Origin: Firmicutes bacterium UBA2530
GTDB lineage: Bacteria > Bacillota > Clostridia > Tissierellales > Sedimentibacteraceae
Length of the DNA stretch: 8,369 nucleotides
Assembly (NCBI GenBank): GCA_002340985.1
Contig: DDNC01000015.1
Span: 106,788 to 115,156, forward strand
Direction: 5' to 3'
Positions 1 through 6,260 of the stretch are shown one piece after another. The stretch's first letter is position 1. Every line of letters begins with the position of its first letter. The position numbers and the translations under genes were made by a program. The notes beneath the pieces were generated by a model. The model saw only the letters and a list, made by a program, of their open reading frames with translations, did no database searches and was not told where the DNA came from.

Positions 1-789
1 CGTTATCATAATCAATATCACGGCTGCTCCGTAAATAACCAGCCTCCAATTATAAAAACTTCTCAATAATTCAGGTAGGAACGTCAGAAGCACAGCTCCT
101 ATTACACTGCCCGATACACTGCCAAGTCCGCCAAATATCACTATTATGGTAAGCTCTGTGGACTTTACCAGCTTAAACATTACAGGCTGTATATATCCTA
201 GATAATGCGCCATCAAACCTCCGGCTATTCCTGCATAGAACGCACTTATGGCAAGAGCAGTCATTTTATATTTAAAGACATTTATTCCTATAGTCTGAGC
301 GGCAAGCTCCTCTTCTCTTATGGCAACCATACTTCTTCCATGCCTTGATCTTATTACGGACATAAGCACATATATGGCTATTACATTTATAACAGCCACA
401 TTGAATAGAGTTGTTGTATTATAAGTGCTGATACCTGAAAGCCCTCTTGCACCTCCAAAATACTGTATGTTGTCAAGTATCAGCCTTGTTGCTTCTCCAA
501 ATCCAAGTGTCGCAATACAAAAATAATCTCCCTTCAAGTTTAGTGTAAGTTTTCCGATAAAAAAGCTGACCAGCATAGCAGCAATGCCTCCTGCCATTAA
601 TGCCGCATAAAACGGCATCCACGTCATCTTTGTTGTAATAGATGCCGCCACATATGCTCCGATTGCCATAAAGCCGGCATGTCCGAAAGAAAACATTCCA
701 GTGAAGCCTGTAAGCAGAGACAGCCCAAGGACTGTCATTAAATTAATACCTGACAATATTAATATACCTACTATGTAATCCCAACTCAT
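1..789 (-). CDS. livM: Branched-chain amino acid ABC transporter permease LivM (partial, C-terminus cut by window edge)
   Basis: This is one of the two membrane subunits of a LIV-type importer (BPD_transp_2 family), which pairs with LivH to form the path for branched-chain amino acids or related substrates. The frame is open from the ATG at 789 to the left edge, giving 263 residues of a protein that is usually about 300-350 long. The family signatures are visible: a GHAGFMAIGAY stretch near residue 38 after a hydrophobic N-terminus, and a late GGLGSVSGSVIGA motif that forms the cytoplasmic contact to the ATPase. The rest is a series of hydrophobic helices. The AGGAGGT ribosome site (794-800) overlaps the livH stop codon, so translation is probably coupled to livH. 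LivG and LivF ATPase genes would be expected further left but are outside the window. The exact substrate cannot be told from the permease. Confidence 0.95.
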   Translation of the reverse strand, partial: MSWDYIVGILILSGINLMTVLGLSLLTGFTGMFSFGHAGFMAIGAYVAASITTKMTWMPFYAALMAGGIAAMLVSFFIGKLTLNLKGDYFCIATLGFGEATRLILDNIQYFGGARGLSGISTYNTTTLFNVAVINVIAIYVLMSVIRSRHGRSMVAIREEELAAQTIGINVFKYKMTALAISAFYAGIAGGLMAHYLGYIQPVMFKLVKSTELTIIVIFGGLGSVSGSVIGAVLLTFLPELLRSFYNWRLVIYGAAVILIMIT

Positions 790-798
790 AATTACCTC

Positions 799-1680
799 CT
801 AAGCCTTATCTTCCGTAGACTTGCCCATCAGGCCTGTGGGCTTAAAGACCAGTACTGCAATTAAAAGTGCAAACACTATCAAATCTCTGTACTGTGATGA
901 TAAAATACCGGAAGTCATTGTTTCTATCAATCCGAGCAGAACTGAACCTATAACAGCTCCCTGCAGGCTTCCCAATCCTCCGAATACCGCCGCAACAAAT
1001 GATTTCGTAGTTATATTCCCTATCTGCGGATACACCGTGTACTTCATACCGAAAAGCATTCCTGCCAAGCCTGCCAGCAGTCCTCCCAAAGCGAAAATTA
1101 TGAAAATTACCATATCTGCATTTACTCCCATTAAGGTACTACCTTTTATGCTGTATGAAGTTGCTCTGATAGACATTCCAATTTTTGTTTTTTCTATTAT
1201 ATATACAAGTGCCGTCAAACTGATGGCAGATATGATAAACATCAATAAATCTATTCTTCCCAATGCAATATTGCCAAGCAAAATGGGCTCGGTGGAAAAA
1301 ACAGGCGGATACGATCTGAATGTTGGTCCTATAGGGGATGCAATTACGACATTCTCTAAAAATATTGATGCTCCCATTGCTGATATTATGAAATAAAGAA
1401 ATGGTGCGTTTCTTTTCCTTAAGGGTCTGTATACAATTCTTTCCATAGACACTGCCAGCAGCCCCGAGCCAATAGATGACAATAAAAATGCCGCAAAAAA
1501 CGGGACCTTTAAAAGCGTCAGGCAAAAATACCCTATATATGCACCAATCATTATTACACCACCATGGGCAAAATTTGAAAAGTTCATTATACTGTATACA
1601 AGAGAATATCCAACCGCCATCAGAGCATATACACTGCCTATGGATAACCCGTTTACAATCTGCTGTAAAAATACATTCAT
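799..1680 (-). CDS. livH: Branched-chain amino acid ABC transporter permease LivH
   Basis: This is the second permease subunit of the LIV-type importer, a multi-helix inner-membrane protein of 293 residues, which is normal length for LivH. It begins with the typical sequence in which the helix 'NGLSIGSVYALMAVGYSLVY' is followed by NFAHGG, and it ends with the conserved block containing FVAAVFGGLGSLQGAVIG, the loop that meets the ATPase. The ATG at 1680 is preceded by GGAGGG at 1685-1690 with good spacing. It lies 126 bases downstream of livK across a structured spacer and 9 bases upstream of livM, so the three genes form one operon. Short open frames on the opposite strand here are shadows. 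The family assignment is firm. The substrate (leucine, isoleucine and valine, or another amino acid or amide) is inferred only from the family. Confidence 0.96.
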   Translation of the reverse strand: MNVFLQQIVNGLSIGSVYALMAVGYSLVYSIMNFSNFAHGGVIMIGAYIGYFCLTLLKVPFFAAFLLSSIGSGLLAVSMERIVYRPLRKRNAPFLYFIISAMGASIFLENVVIASPIGPTFRSYPPVFSTEPILLGNIALGRIDLLMFIISAISLTALVYIIEKTKIGMSIRATSYSIKGSTLMGVNADMVIFIIFALGGLLAGLAGMLFGMKYTVYPQIGNITTKSFVAAVFGGLGSLQGAVIGSVLLGLIETMTSGILSSQYRDLIVFALLIAVLVFKPTGLMGKSTEDKA

Positions 1681-1699
1681 ATTACCCTCCTAACTAAAA

Positions 1700-1801
1700 T
1701 ACGCAGGATGCGTAAAAAGCTCGTACTACAAGGCTCCGTGAGGTTGGCAGCCGCAGCAGACGGACTCCTTCAGCGGCCTGCGGGCGGGAAATAAACCCGC
1801 C
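1700..1801 (-). promoter_or_regulatory. GC-rich structured intercistronic element between livK and livH
   Basis: This spacer is clearly richer in G and C than its surroundings and is packed with complementary arms. A 6-bp hairpin (1783-1788 with 1796-1801, 7-base loop) lies just after the livK stop. Next come arms 1747-1754 with 1773-1781 (8 bp, one bulge) and arms 1730-1738 with 1761-1770 (8 bp, small internal loop). A last 6-bp hairpin (1700-1705 with 1709-1714) lies just upstream of the livH ribosome site. The two middle pairings interleave, so they either form an H-type pseudoknot or exclude each other. The first hairpin has no T-run, so it is not a standard terminator. I infer a role in protecting the 3' end of livK mRNA or in reducing read-through into the permease genes. 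It could also be a dispersed palindromic repeat. Confidence 0.55.
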
Positions 1802-1806
1802 TTTCA

Positions 1807-2973
1807 CTATTGCAAACCATATTTTTCTTGAAATATGTAATCTGCCTTCTCAATTTTTACTATTGCAGCTTCTTTTCCCATTGGATTATGGTCATCCTCA
1901 CTGATTCTTATAGTTCCAGTCACTCCTTCAACTGTAACCTTTGTTAGGGATTCTGTAATCTTTACAGGATCTGCTGAATTAGCATCCTTGATTGCCTCTT
2001 CAAGAAGTTTAAACGCATCATGTGCCATATATCCGTTTAATTCCATAGGGAGATTGTATTTAGCCTTATATGCATCCTGCAGTGGTTTAACATCAGGGTC
2101 GTTAAAATCAAGGTGGTTAACGACATAGCTCCCCTCAATTGATGCTGCCGCCATTTCCATAAGCTGCTCTGAAGGCCATCCGTCACCGCCCATAAGTGTA
2201 GCGGATATCCCTAAATCTCTTGCCTGATTAGCACTGAGTGCAACTTCCTTGTAATAATACGGCATCAATATTACATCAGGTTTTGATTCTTTAATTTTGC
2301 TGAGCTGTGCCCTGAAATCAACGTCCCCTTCTTTAAAGCCTTCTTTTGCAACTATTTTTCCACCCTTTTCAGCAAATGTCTTTTCAAAGAATTCAGTGAA
2401 TCCCTGAGAGTAATCGCTTGCTACATCATATAACACAGCTGCATTTTTGTAACCAAGCCTGTCATAAGCATAACCTGCGGCAACTGCTCCCTGATATGGG
2501 TCAATGAAGCATACTCTAAAGTTATAAGGCTTAACCTTTCCGTCCTCTCCCACTGTTACTTTAGGATTCGTTGCAACTGTTGCTATATCAGGAACCTTAT
2601 ACTGTTCAAGGACTGCCGAAATTGATATTGCCTGCCCGCTCGCATTAGGCCCTATTATTGCAGCCACGCCATCCTGCGTAATTAACCTCTTAACAGCATT
2701 TACTGCCTCAGCCGCATCACCCTTTGTGTCATAATAAATGCCTTCAACTTGTTTTCCTAATAACCCTCCATTGGCATTGAGCTCTTCAATCAACATCTTT
2801 ACGGTATTGCTCTCACATGTTCCCCAAACAGCCTGGTCTCCTGTCAAAGACCCTATCCAACCTATTTTTATTGTATTGCCTGACGACGCAGATGTACCTG
2901 TACCTCCGCAAGCCGAAAGCAATATTGTAAAAACCAATAATACGCTTACTATACATGCTGCATTTTTTTTCAT
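1807..2973 (-). CDS. livK: Branched-chain amino acid ABC transporter substrate-binding lipoprotein
   Basis: This extracytoplasmic binding protein captures the substrate and hands it to the LivH/LivM permease. It has 388 residues, the usual length. The N-terminus is a lipoprotein signal: MKKN, a hydrophobic stretch, then lipobox LSAC with the lipidated cysteine at residue 22. A Gly/Ser/Thr-rich linker leads into a Peripla_BP_6 (type I periplasmic binding) fold from about residue 34. Landmarks are IGSLTGDQAVWG (40-51), ELNANGGLLGK (64-74), and IIGPNASGQA (106-115), which is the expected ligand-contact loop. The ATG at 2973 follows GGAGGG with good spacing. It is the first gene of the operon, as is common for binding proteins that are needed in excess. 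A lipid anchor in place of a free periplasmic form fits a Gram-positive cell. Related proteins also bind amides or urea, so the ligand is uncertain. Confidence 0.95.
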   Translation of the reverse strand: MKKNAACIVSVLLVFTILLSACGGTGTSASSGNTIKIGWIGSLTGDQAVWGTCESNTVKMLIEELNANGGLLGKQVEGIYYDTKGDAAEAVNAVKRLITQDGVAAIIGPNASGQAISISAVLEQYKVPDIATVATNPKVTVGEDGKVKPYNFRVCFIDPYQGAVAAGYAYDRLGYKNAAVLYDVASDYSQGFTEFFEKTFAEKGGKIVAKEGFKEGDVDFRAQLSKIKESKPDVILMPYYYKEVALSANQARDLGISATLMGGDGWPSEQLMEMAAASIEGSYVVNHLDFNDPDVKPLQDAYKAKYNLPMELNGYMAHDAFKLLEEAIKDANSADPVKITESLTKVTVEGVTGTIRISEDDHNPMGKEAAIVKIEKADYIFQEKYGLQ

Positions 2974-3424
2974 AAAGCCCTCCTGTTCAATACATTATTT
3001 TACTATCTCAGTTTGTCCGCAAACTTTTGCGTTAATATATATTATTGCCCTGCCTAAGAATAAATTCATATTTCTTTTTAATATTAGTACTTATTTACTA
3101 CATATTGATATTTTGCAGGACATTTCTGTTTCATTTTAAAAATTACTTTAACAATCAAACTATTCATAGTTATTTAAGTTGATTTTAATAATTTCAAAAG
3201 TTATTTTATCTAAAATTCAATGCTTACAAGGTTTTATTGTTACTTTTTTGTTACTAATTATCACTTTATGTGGGGACTTATCATAGATTTTGTGTGCTTT
3301 TCATCTTAAGTGTTTTATTAACAGAAATGAATTTGTATGCCTTGTAACACTCCTCCGGTACGAGCATATAATAAACCAAGCATAAATTAAGTATTATAAG
3401 AATTATAAGGAGGTTCAAACTTGT
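2974..3424. other. Divergent intergenic region between livK and the spore-type gene
   Basis: These 451 AT-rich bases separate the leftward liv operon from the rightward gene at 3425. They must hold both promoters. The rightward promoter is clear and listed separately. I found no convincing -35/-10 pair for livK. TATATT-like stretches occur near 3030-3045 but lack a good -35. A short perfect inverted repeat (3010-3015 with 3020-3025, AGTTTG and CAAACT, 4-base gap) lies in the presumed livK leader and could be an operator. No T-box, riboswitch, tRNA or convincing small gene was recognised, and short open frames here look like chance. Confidence 0.6.
3342..3373 (+). promoter_or_regulatory. Promoter for the 3425 gene, with SigA-like and SigK/SigE-like readings
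   Basis: A perfect TATAAT at 3367-3372 has TTGTAA at 3342-3347, a rather long 19-base spacer for the housekeeping sigma factor. The same bases also read CATATAATA at 3365-3373, matching the mother-cell sporulation pattern CATAnnnTA, with AACA at 3346-3349 placed 15 bases upstream as SigK promoters require. The start point would be near 3380, giving a leader of about 45 bases. Because the encoded protein looks spore-related, I favour a sporulation promoter, but this is inference. Confidence 0.5.
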
Positions 3425-3877
3425 ATGAATGCAAAACATTTTAACATATGTGAGCCCTATAAAGTACGTAATTTGTTAAATCTAACACCTATTATTAATG
3501 AAACTGGATTCATCAAAGTAAAAGTAATAACAGAACTTGGAGACATCCCTTTAGAAGGTTCGACCGTAACTGTTTACGCTTCATTAGCTGAATTAGTGCC
3601 GATTGAAACTGTAACGACAGACGAAAATGGGGACGCGCCAATATTAGAAATACCTGTGGCATATAATCCTGATATTGCAACAATGGATCCTGAATATCCT
3701 TATACAGATTATAATATAAGAGTGCTGCATGAAAACTATTATCCTGTCTTGATATATGATATTCAAGTGTTTCCAAATATAACTACAGATTTTATAGTAA
3801 ATATGACTCGCATCCCTATTAATGCTCCGTATCCTCGTAGAGAAAGAACAACAACAATTCCTCGCATAGGTACTTAA
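3425..3877 (+). CDS. Carboxypeptidase-regulatory-like beta-sandwich protein resembling the SleC N-terminal domain; probably spore-associated
   Basis: This 150-residue protein is probably one prealbumin/carboxypeptidase-regulatory-type beta sandwich. Residues 28-51 (GFIKVKV, then PLEGSTVTVYA), a TTDENGD turn at 64-70, IPVAYNP at 76-82, YPYTDYNIRV at 91-100 and IQVFPN at 113-118 follow the pattern I know from the N-terminal domain of clostridial SleC-like cortex-lytic, peptidoglycan-binding proteins. Here that domain stands alone, with no peptidoglycan-binding or catalytic part. The C-terminus (from about residue 130) is basic and rich in Pro, Arg and Thr. No signal peptide or membrane segment is visible. 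The ATG at 3425 follows AAGGAGGT at 3407-3414 with 10-base spacing. It is a single-gene unit between its own promoter and a strong terminator. A structural or accessory role in the spore coat or cortex is inferred; enzymatic activity is unlikely. Confidence 0.75.
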   Translation: MNAKHFNICEPYKVRNLLNLTPIINETGFIKVKVITELGDIPLEGSTVTVYASLAELVPIETVTTDENGDAPILEIPVAYNPDIATMDPEYPYTDYNIRVLHENYYPVLIYDIQVFPNITTDFIVNMTRIPINAPYPRRERTTTIPRIGT

Positions 3878-3921
3878 TGCGCATTTACTTTTTTAAAATT
3901 ATATACAATCCTTGGCGAAAT

Positions 3922-3964
3922 AAAAAAAGGCAGCCTATACTTTGTGTATAGGCTGCTTTTTTTT
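3922..3964. terminator. Strong bidirectional Rho-independent terminator
   Basis: An 11-bp perfect stem (3930-3940 with 3946-3956, 5-base loop) is flanked by seven A on the left and eight T on the right, so it can stop transcription from both sides. It ends the rightward spore-type gene (stop at 3877) and the leftward membrane-protein cassette, whose last stop codon begins only 3 bases beyond the T-run. Confidence 0.93.
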
Positions 3965-3967
3965 ATT

Positions 3968-4579
3968 TTAACATCGTTTTATGCAAAGCACTGAATCAAC
4001 TATATCCTCATTTTTAAACGAGTATTCTCTTTCGATATCCTTTTTTTCTTTTTCCGCTAATACCGGAATATGCCTTATTACAAATATAATAAAGCTTATG
4101 TAATAATATATGAACTTAACCTGTATCTTTGTGCTATAGTATGTCCAAAAATAAAACATTTTAGAATACAATTTTGCCATCTTTTCGTTTATAATACGTG
4201 CTTCTTCAAATAAATCTTTTATATCTTCATCTACCTTATCTAAATCGTCAATAAGCTCCAAGGTTCGTTTCAAGGAGTCCAATGTAACTCTTCCCCCATT
4301 ACTGAATTTTATATTATCAAAGTCAACATGCACGGATAAAATGCGTTCTAATTCAGCTATGTCTTCTATTAAGCATCTTATATTTGGGTAACCTTCTAAT
4401 CTATCCTTGTTTGGAAGCAAATTATATTTAGCCTTGAAGGTAACTATGTTGCAATAAAATTCGGACTTTTTAACTTCATATTCGCTTCTCTTCACAAACC
4501 GAGCATATGAAATCCGCTCTACCACAAATGCAATAATCGCTATTGCTAAAATCATCGCGTGTAACACATTCAATTTCAT
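3968..4579 (-). CDS. Two-helix membrane protein with central charged helical region, unknown function
   Basis: I do not recognise a family for this 203-residue protein. An N-terminal membrane helix covers about residues 4-20 (HAMILAIAIIAFVV). A mixed, charged region of about 130 residues follows, with an acidic coiled-coil-like stretch near residues 100-135 (LELIDDLDKVDEDIKDLFEE). A second hydrophobic, tyrosine-rich helix at about 155-170 is followed by a short charged tail ending in CIKRC. I chose the ATG at 4579 because GAGGAGG (4587-4593) lies 7 bases upstream; a TTG one codon earlier is too close to that site. It is the second gene of a two-gene cassette, 19 bases after the partner's stop codon, and ends at the strong terminator. 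A membrane location and work with the partner are inferred. Superinfection exclusion, lysogenic conversion or lysis control are possibilities, none shown by sequence. Confidence 0.7.
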   Translation of the reverse strand: MKLNVLHAMILAIAIIAFVVERISYARFVKRSEYEVKKSEFYCNIVTFKAKYNLLPNKDRLEGYPNIRCLIEDIAELERILSVHVDFDNIKFSNGGRVTLDSLKRTLELIDDLDKVDEDIKDLFEEARIINEKMAKLYSKMFYFWTYYSTKIQVKFIYYYISFIIFVIRHIPVLAEKEKKDIEREYSFKNEDIVDSVLCIKRC

Positions 4580-4598
4580 CAATACGCCTCCTCTTTTT

Positions 4599-4823
4599 TT
4601 ACTGATTGTTGCTCTTGTTTATTTCGTACATATCTAGCAAATGCCTGTAAGTAGTTTCAAAATTATCTCTTATAGTTTTTACATTATTTTTATGAACCCT
4701 TTCCATCTGCGTGTTATGCCTAAAGTTGTTCCATTGTAATATCAATATAGTAACAAGATATATCGCAATATCCGGAGCTACTTCTATTACCTTCGTGAAA
4801 AAACTTTCTGTTAATTGTGACAT
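4599..4823 (-). CDS. Small single-helix membrane protein, unknown function (prophage cassette)
   Basis: This is a 74-residue protein with a short amphipathic start (MSQLTESFFTKVIE), one membrane helix at about residues 15-30 (APDIAIYLVTILILQW), and a polar, basic C-terminal helix ending in KSNNQ. The layout of a short N-terminus, one helix and a charged tail recalls BhlA/UviB-type phage holins, but I see no diagnostic motif. The frame is open further upstream to a TTG at 4925, but that codon lies inside the predicted promoter and has no ribosome site. The ATG at 4823 has GAGGGG at 4834-4839, at the long spacing of 10 bases, so I prefer it. It is the first gene after a dedicated promoter and precedes the 203-residue membrane protein. 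It may be an accessory holin, antiholin or small partner of that protein. Confidence 0.6.
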   Translation of the reverse strand: MSQLTESFFTKVIEVAPDIAIYLVTILILQWNNFRHNTQMERVHKNNVKTIRDNFETTYRHLLDMYEINKSNNQ

Positions 4824-4896
4824 CCGCTCAATACCCCTCATATCATTAGATATTATTCCCAAAAAACTAAATTTATGTATGCAGATAAGCTTTTTT

Positions 4897-4925
4897 ATTA
4901 TACTATATTTATCCAAATTAATCAA
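4897..4925 (-). promoter_or_regulatory. SigA-type promoter of the two-gene membrane cassette
   Basis: On the minus strand, TTGATT (4920-4925) and a perfect TATAAT (4897-4902) are separated by the ideal 17 bases. Transcription would begin near 4890, leaving a leader of about 67 bases before the ATG at 4823. Together with the terminator that ends the endolysin gene upstream, this makes the cassette an independent unit that could be expressed in the lysogen. Confidence 0.65.
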
Positions 4926-5001
4926 TATAGCTTATATTGTATTTAATACACATCAGAGTACTATATATTGTGTCAGACCTACAAATAATTTCTTTAATAT
5001 A

Positions 5002-5030
5002 ATTATACCCACAATTTTACAGTAAAACAA
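5002..5030 (-). promoter_or_regulatory. Possible second upstream promoter for the membrane cassette
   Basis: TTGTTT (5025-5030) and TATAAT (5002-5007) on the minus strand are again 17 bases apart. The -35 is weak, and the -10 lies inside the palindrome TATAATTATA (4998-5007), in very AT-rich DNA where chance matches are common. If used, it would give a leader of about 170 bases without a recognisable gene. It may be a tandem promoter. Confidence 0.35.
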
Positions 5031-5041
5031 TTCTTTTCTCA

Positions 5042-5074
5042 AAAAATAAAAAAATCCCGGGCATTACACCCGGG
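5042..5074 (-). terminator. Rho-independent terminator of the lysis genes
   Basis: A GC-only 6-bp stem (5056-5061 with 5069-5074, CCCGGG on both arms, 7-base loop) is followed on the minus strand by a long T-rich run through about 5042. It lies 5 bases after the endolysin stop codon and should end late transcription there. Confidence 0.9.
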
Positions 5075-5079
5075 TAAAA

Positions 5080-5760
5080 TTACTTATTCTGCATCCTCTC
5101 TGCTATAATCAAGCATCTTATCATATCCTCTGTAAAGTCGAGGGTGCCGTCTTTATTCCCTTTAATATATCCAGCATCTACCCACTTTTTTATATACCCC
5201 TGATAAAACTCAGGCATTTCCGCTACGTTCTTATATCTCTTTACTCCCTCCGGCATAGCCTTAACCTCCAATTCCTTTTTTATATCAGCAATAAACTTGT
5301 CCCAATGTGGCAATATCAATCGCGGACAGTATTTACCGCTCCAGTGCTGATGAGGAACAACCTTATCTATGCTTATGCCCGTAGCCTTTATGAGCTGTGC
5401 TACAAATTTTATAGCTGTCTCCTCAGCTCCGGCAACCTCTGCAATTTCAATCCCGATACTTTTTCTGTTTCCCGGACCGTTCGCACCGTCACCTGCATGC
5501 CATGCCGACTCTGTAATTGGCAGCTCCTGATACACCTCACCGGGTCCTACGGTGAAATGCCAGCTGGTGTATGAGTTCACGGTATCTACATACTGGCTGT
5601 TTGCCAGTGCGGATGCACCCGGATTGCCAGTGTTGTGGATTGTAATATATTCAGGCTTCATAGGATATTGAGGTCTTGCGAGCTTGTTCGAAACAGGGAT
5701 CAGGTGTTGAATAATCCCGATACCCTCTAATTCAGTTACTATGCCATTTTTAATCTGCAT
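5080..5760 (-). CDS. Phage endolysin: N-acetylmuramoyl-L-alanine amidase (Amidase_2) with C-terminal SLH-like domain
   Basis: This lysis enzyme cleaves the bond between N-acetylmuramic acid and L-alanine in peptidoglycan. Of 226 residues, about 20-165 form an Amidase_2 (T7-lysozyme/PGRP-type) domain. The likely zinc ligands are H42 (TIHNTG), H137 (VVPHQHW) and C145 (KYCPR), with the last two 8 residues apart as in T7 lysozyme. SWHFTVG, AWHAGD and IGIEIAE are further family marks. Residues about 173-222 (YKNVAEMPEFYQ, WVDAGYIKGNKDGTL, TEDMIR) match a degenerate S-layer-homology-type module, probably for binding the cell wall. I chose the ATG at 5760 because AGAGGTGG (5767-5774) lies 6 bases upstream; upstream ATG and TTG codons overlap that site. 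It overlaps the holin stop by 11 bases, suggesting coupled translation. There is no signal peptide, so release depends on the holin. Confidence 0.93.
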   Translation of the reverse strand: MQIKNGIVTELEGIGIIQHLIPVSNKLARPQYPMKPEYITIHNTGNPGASALANSQYVDTVNSYTSWHFTVGPGEVYQELPITESAWHAGDGANGPGNRKSIGIEIAEVAGAEETAIKFVAQLIKATGISIDKVVPHQHWSGKYCPRLILPHWDKFIADIKKELEVKAMPEGVKRYKNVAEMPEFYQGYIKKWVDAGYIKGNKDGTLDFTEDMIRCLIIAERMQNK

Positions 5761-6241
5761 TTCCATCCACCTCTCTATCAACTATGGCTCCTGCAGCGCT
5801 GTCTACTTTCTCTTTGGCTATTCCTAAGACTTTGTTCAAAAACTCAGGTATTTCTATACCGGCATGCTGTAGGTTCTCAACATTAGATATTAATTCTCTT
5901 ACAAGCAGCCAAGCAAGAACCAAGGCAGTAAATATTATCTTGCTTACAATATTAATTCCAAGGGCATCCGCAAGGATTAGTAAAGCTTTATCCAACAGGA
6001 ATGCTAACATTATCAACATTCCATAACCTAACTTTTTATATAGCCCGTCTAATACTTTCTTTAACTCGACCTTTTCATCATCCCTCTTGCCGGCTGCATA
6101 AATCCTTGTAATCAAATCTGCAAACATTACCCCTACAGTGATTATTAAGAGAGGAGTAAACACTCCAAATATGCTTGTTAAAAACGCATATACGACCGTC
6201 AATACACCAATTAATCCAGCCTTAATTTCATTGTCTCCCAT
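5750..6241 (-). CDS. Phage holin, toxin secretion/phage lysis family (Phage_holin_4-like)
   Basis: The holin collects in the cell membrane and opens it at the end of the lytic cycle so that the endolysin can reach the wall. The 163-residue protein has hydrophobic segments at about 9-29, 30-50, 71-91 and 97-115. Family features are visible: D42/T45 followed by AAGKR (matching the usual D..TG..AA), KKLGYG at 69-74, and a late RELISNVEN followed by an amphipathic GIEIPEFLNKVL stretch, as in TcdE-like holins. The ATG at 6241 follows AAGGGAG at 6248-6254 with 6-base spacing. An out-of-frame ATG lies 5 bases upstream and is probably not used. The gene lies just after a terminator-like hairpin and overlaps the endolysin start by 11 bases, giving a compact lysis pair. 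The family is clear; the exact number of membrane spans is not. Confidence 0.9.
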   Translation of the reverse strand: MGDNEIKAGLIGVLTVVYAFLTSIFGVFTPLLIITVGVMFADLITRIYAAGKRDDEKVELKKVLDGLYKKLGYGMLIMLAFLLDKALLILADALGINIVSKIIFTALVLAWLLVRELISNVENLQHAGIEIPEFLNKVLGIAKEKVDSAAGAIVDREVDGNAD

Positions 6242-6260
6242 TTCATTCTCCCTTCAAATT

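Noticed and set aside
821..1396. Open frame of 191 residues on the plus strand inside livH
   Set aside because: It is antisense to a clear permease gene, has no ribosome site, and its composition is that of a shadow frame.
1783..1801. Rho-independent terminator after livK
   Set aside because: The hairpin is good, but no T-run follows in the direction of transcription, so it is described as a structural element.
3130..3210. Possible livK promoters (TTGATT near 3153, TTGAAA near 3195, minus strand)
   Set aside because: Spacing or -10 boxes are poor, and such matches are expected by chance in DNA this rich in A and T.
3178..3220. CodY-box-like AT stretch upstream of livK
   Set aside because: It lacks the symmetric AATTTTCWGAAAATT pattern, with too many mismatches to claim.
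4824..4925. Longer N-terminus (34 extra residues) for the 74-residue membrane protein
   Set aside because: The TTG start at 4925 lies in the -35 element, has no Shine-Dalgarno sequence, and would be upstream of the predicted transcript start.
4711..5025. Open frame of 104 residues on the plus strand over the cassette promoter
   Set aside because: No ribosome site, and it is opposite to a better-supported gene and a promoter; AT-rich DNA readily gives such frames.
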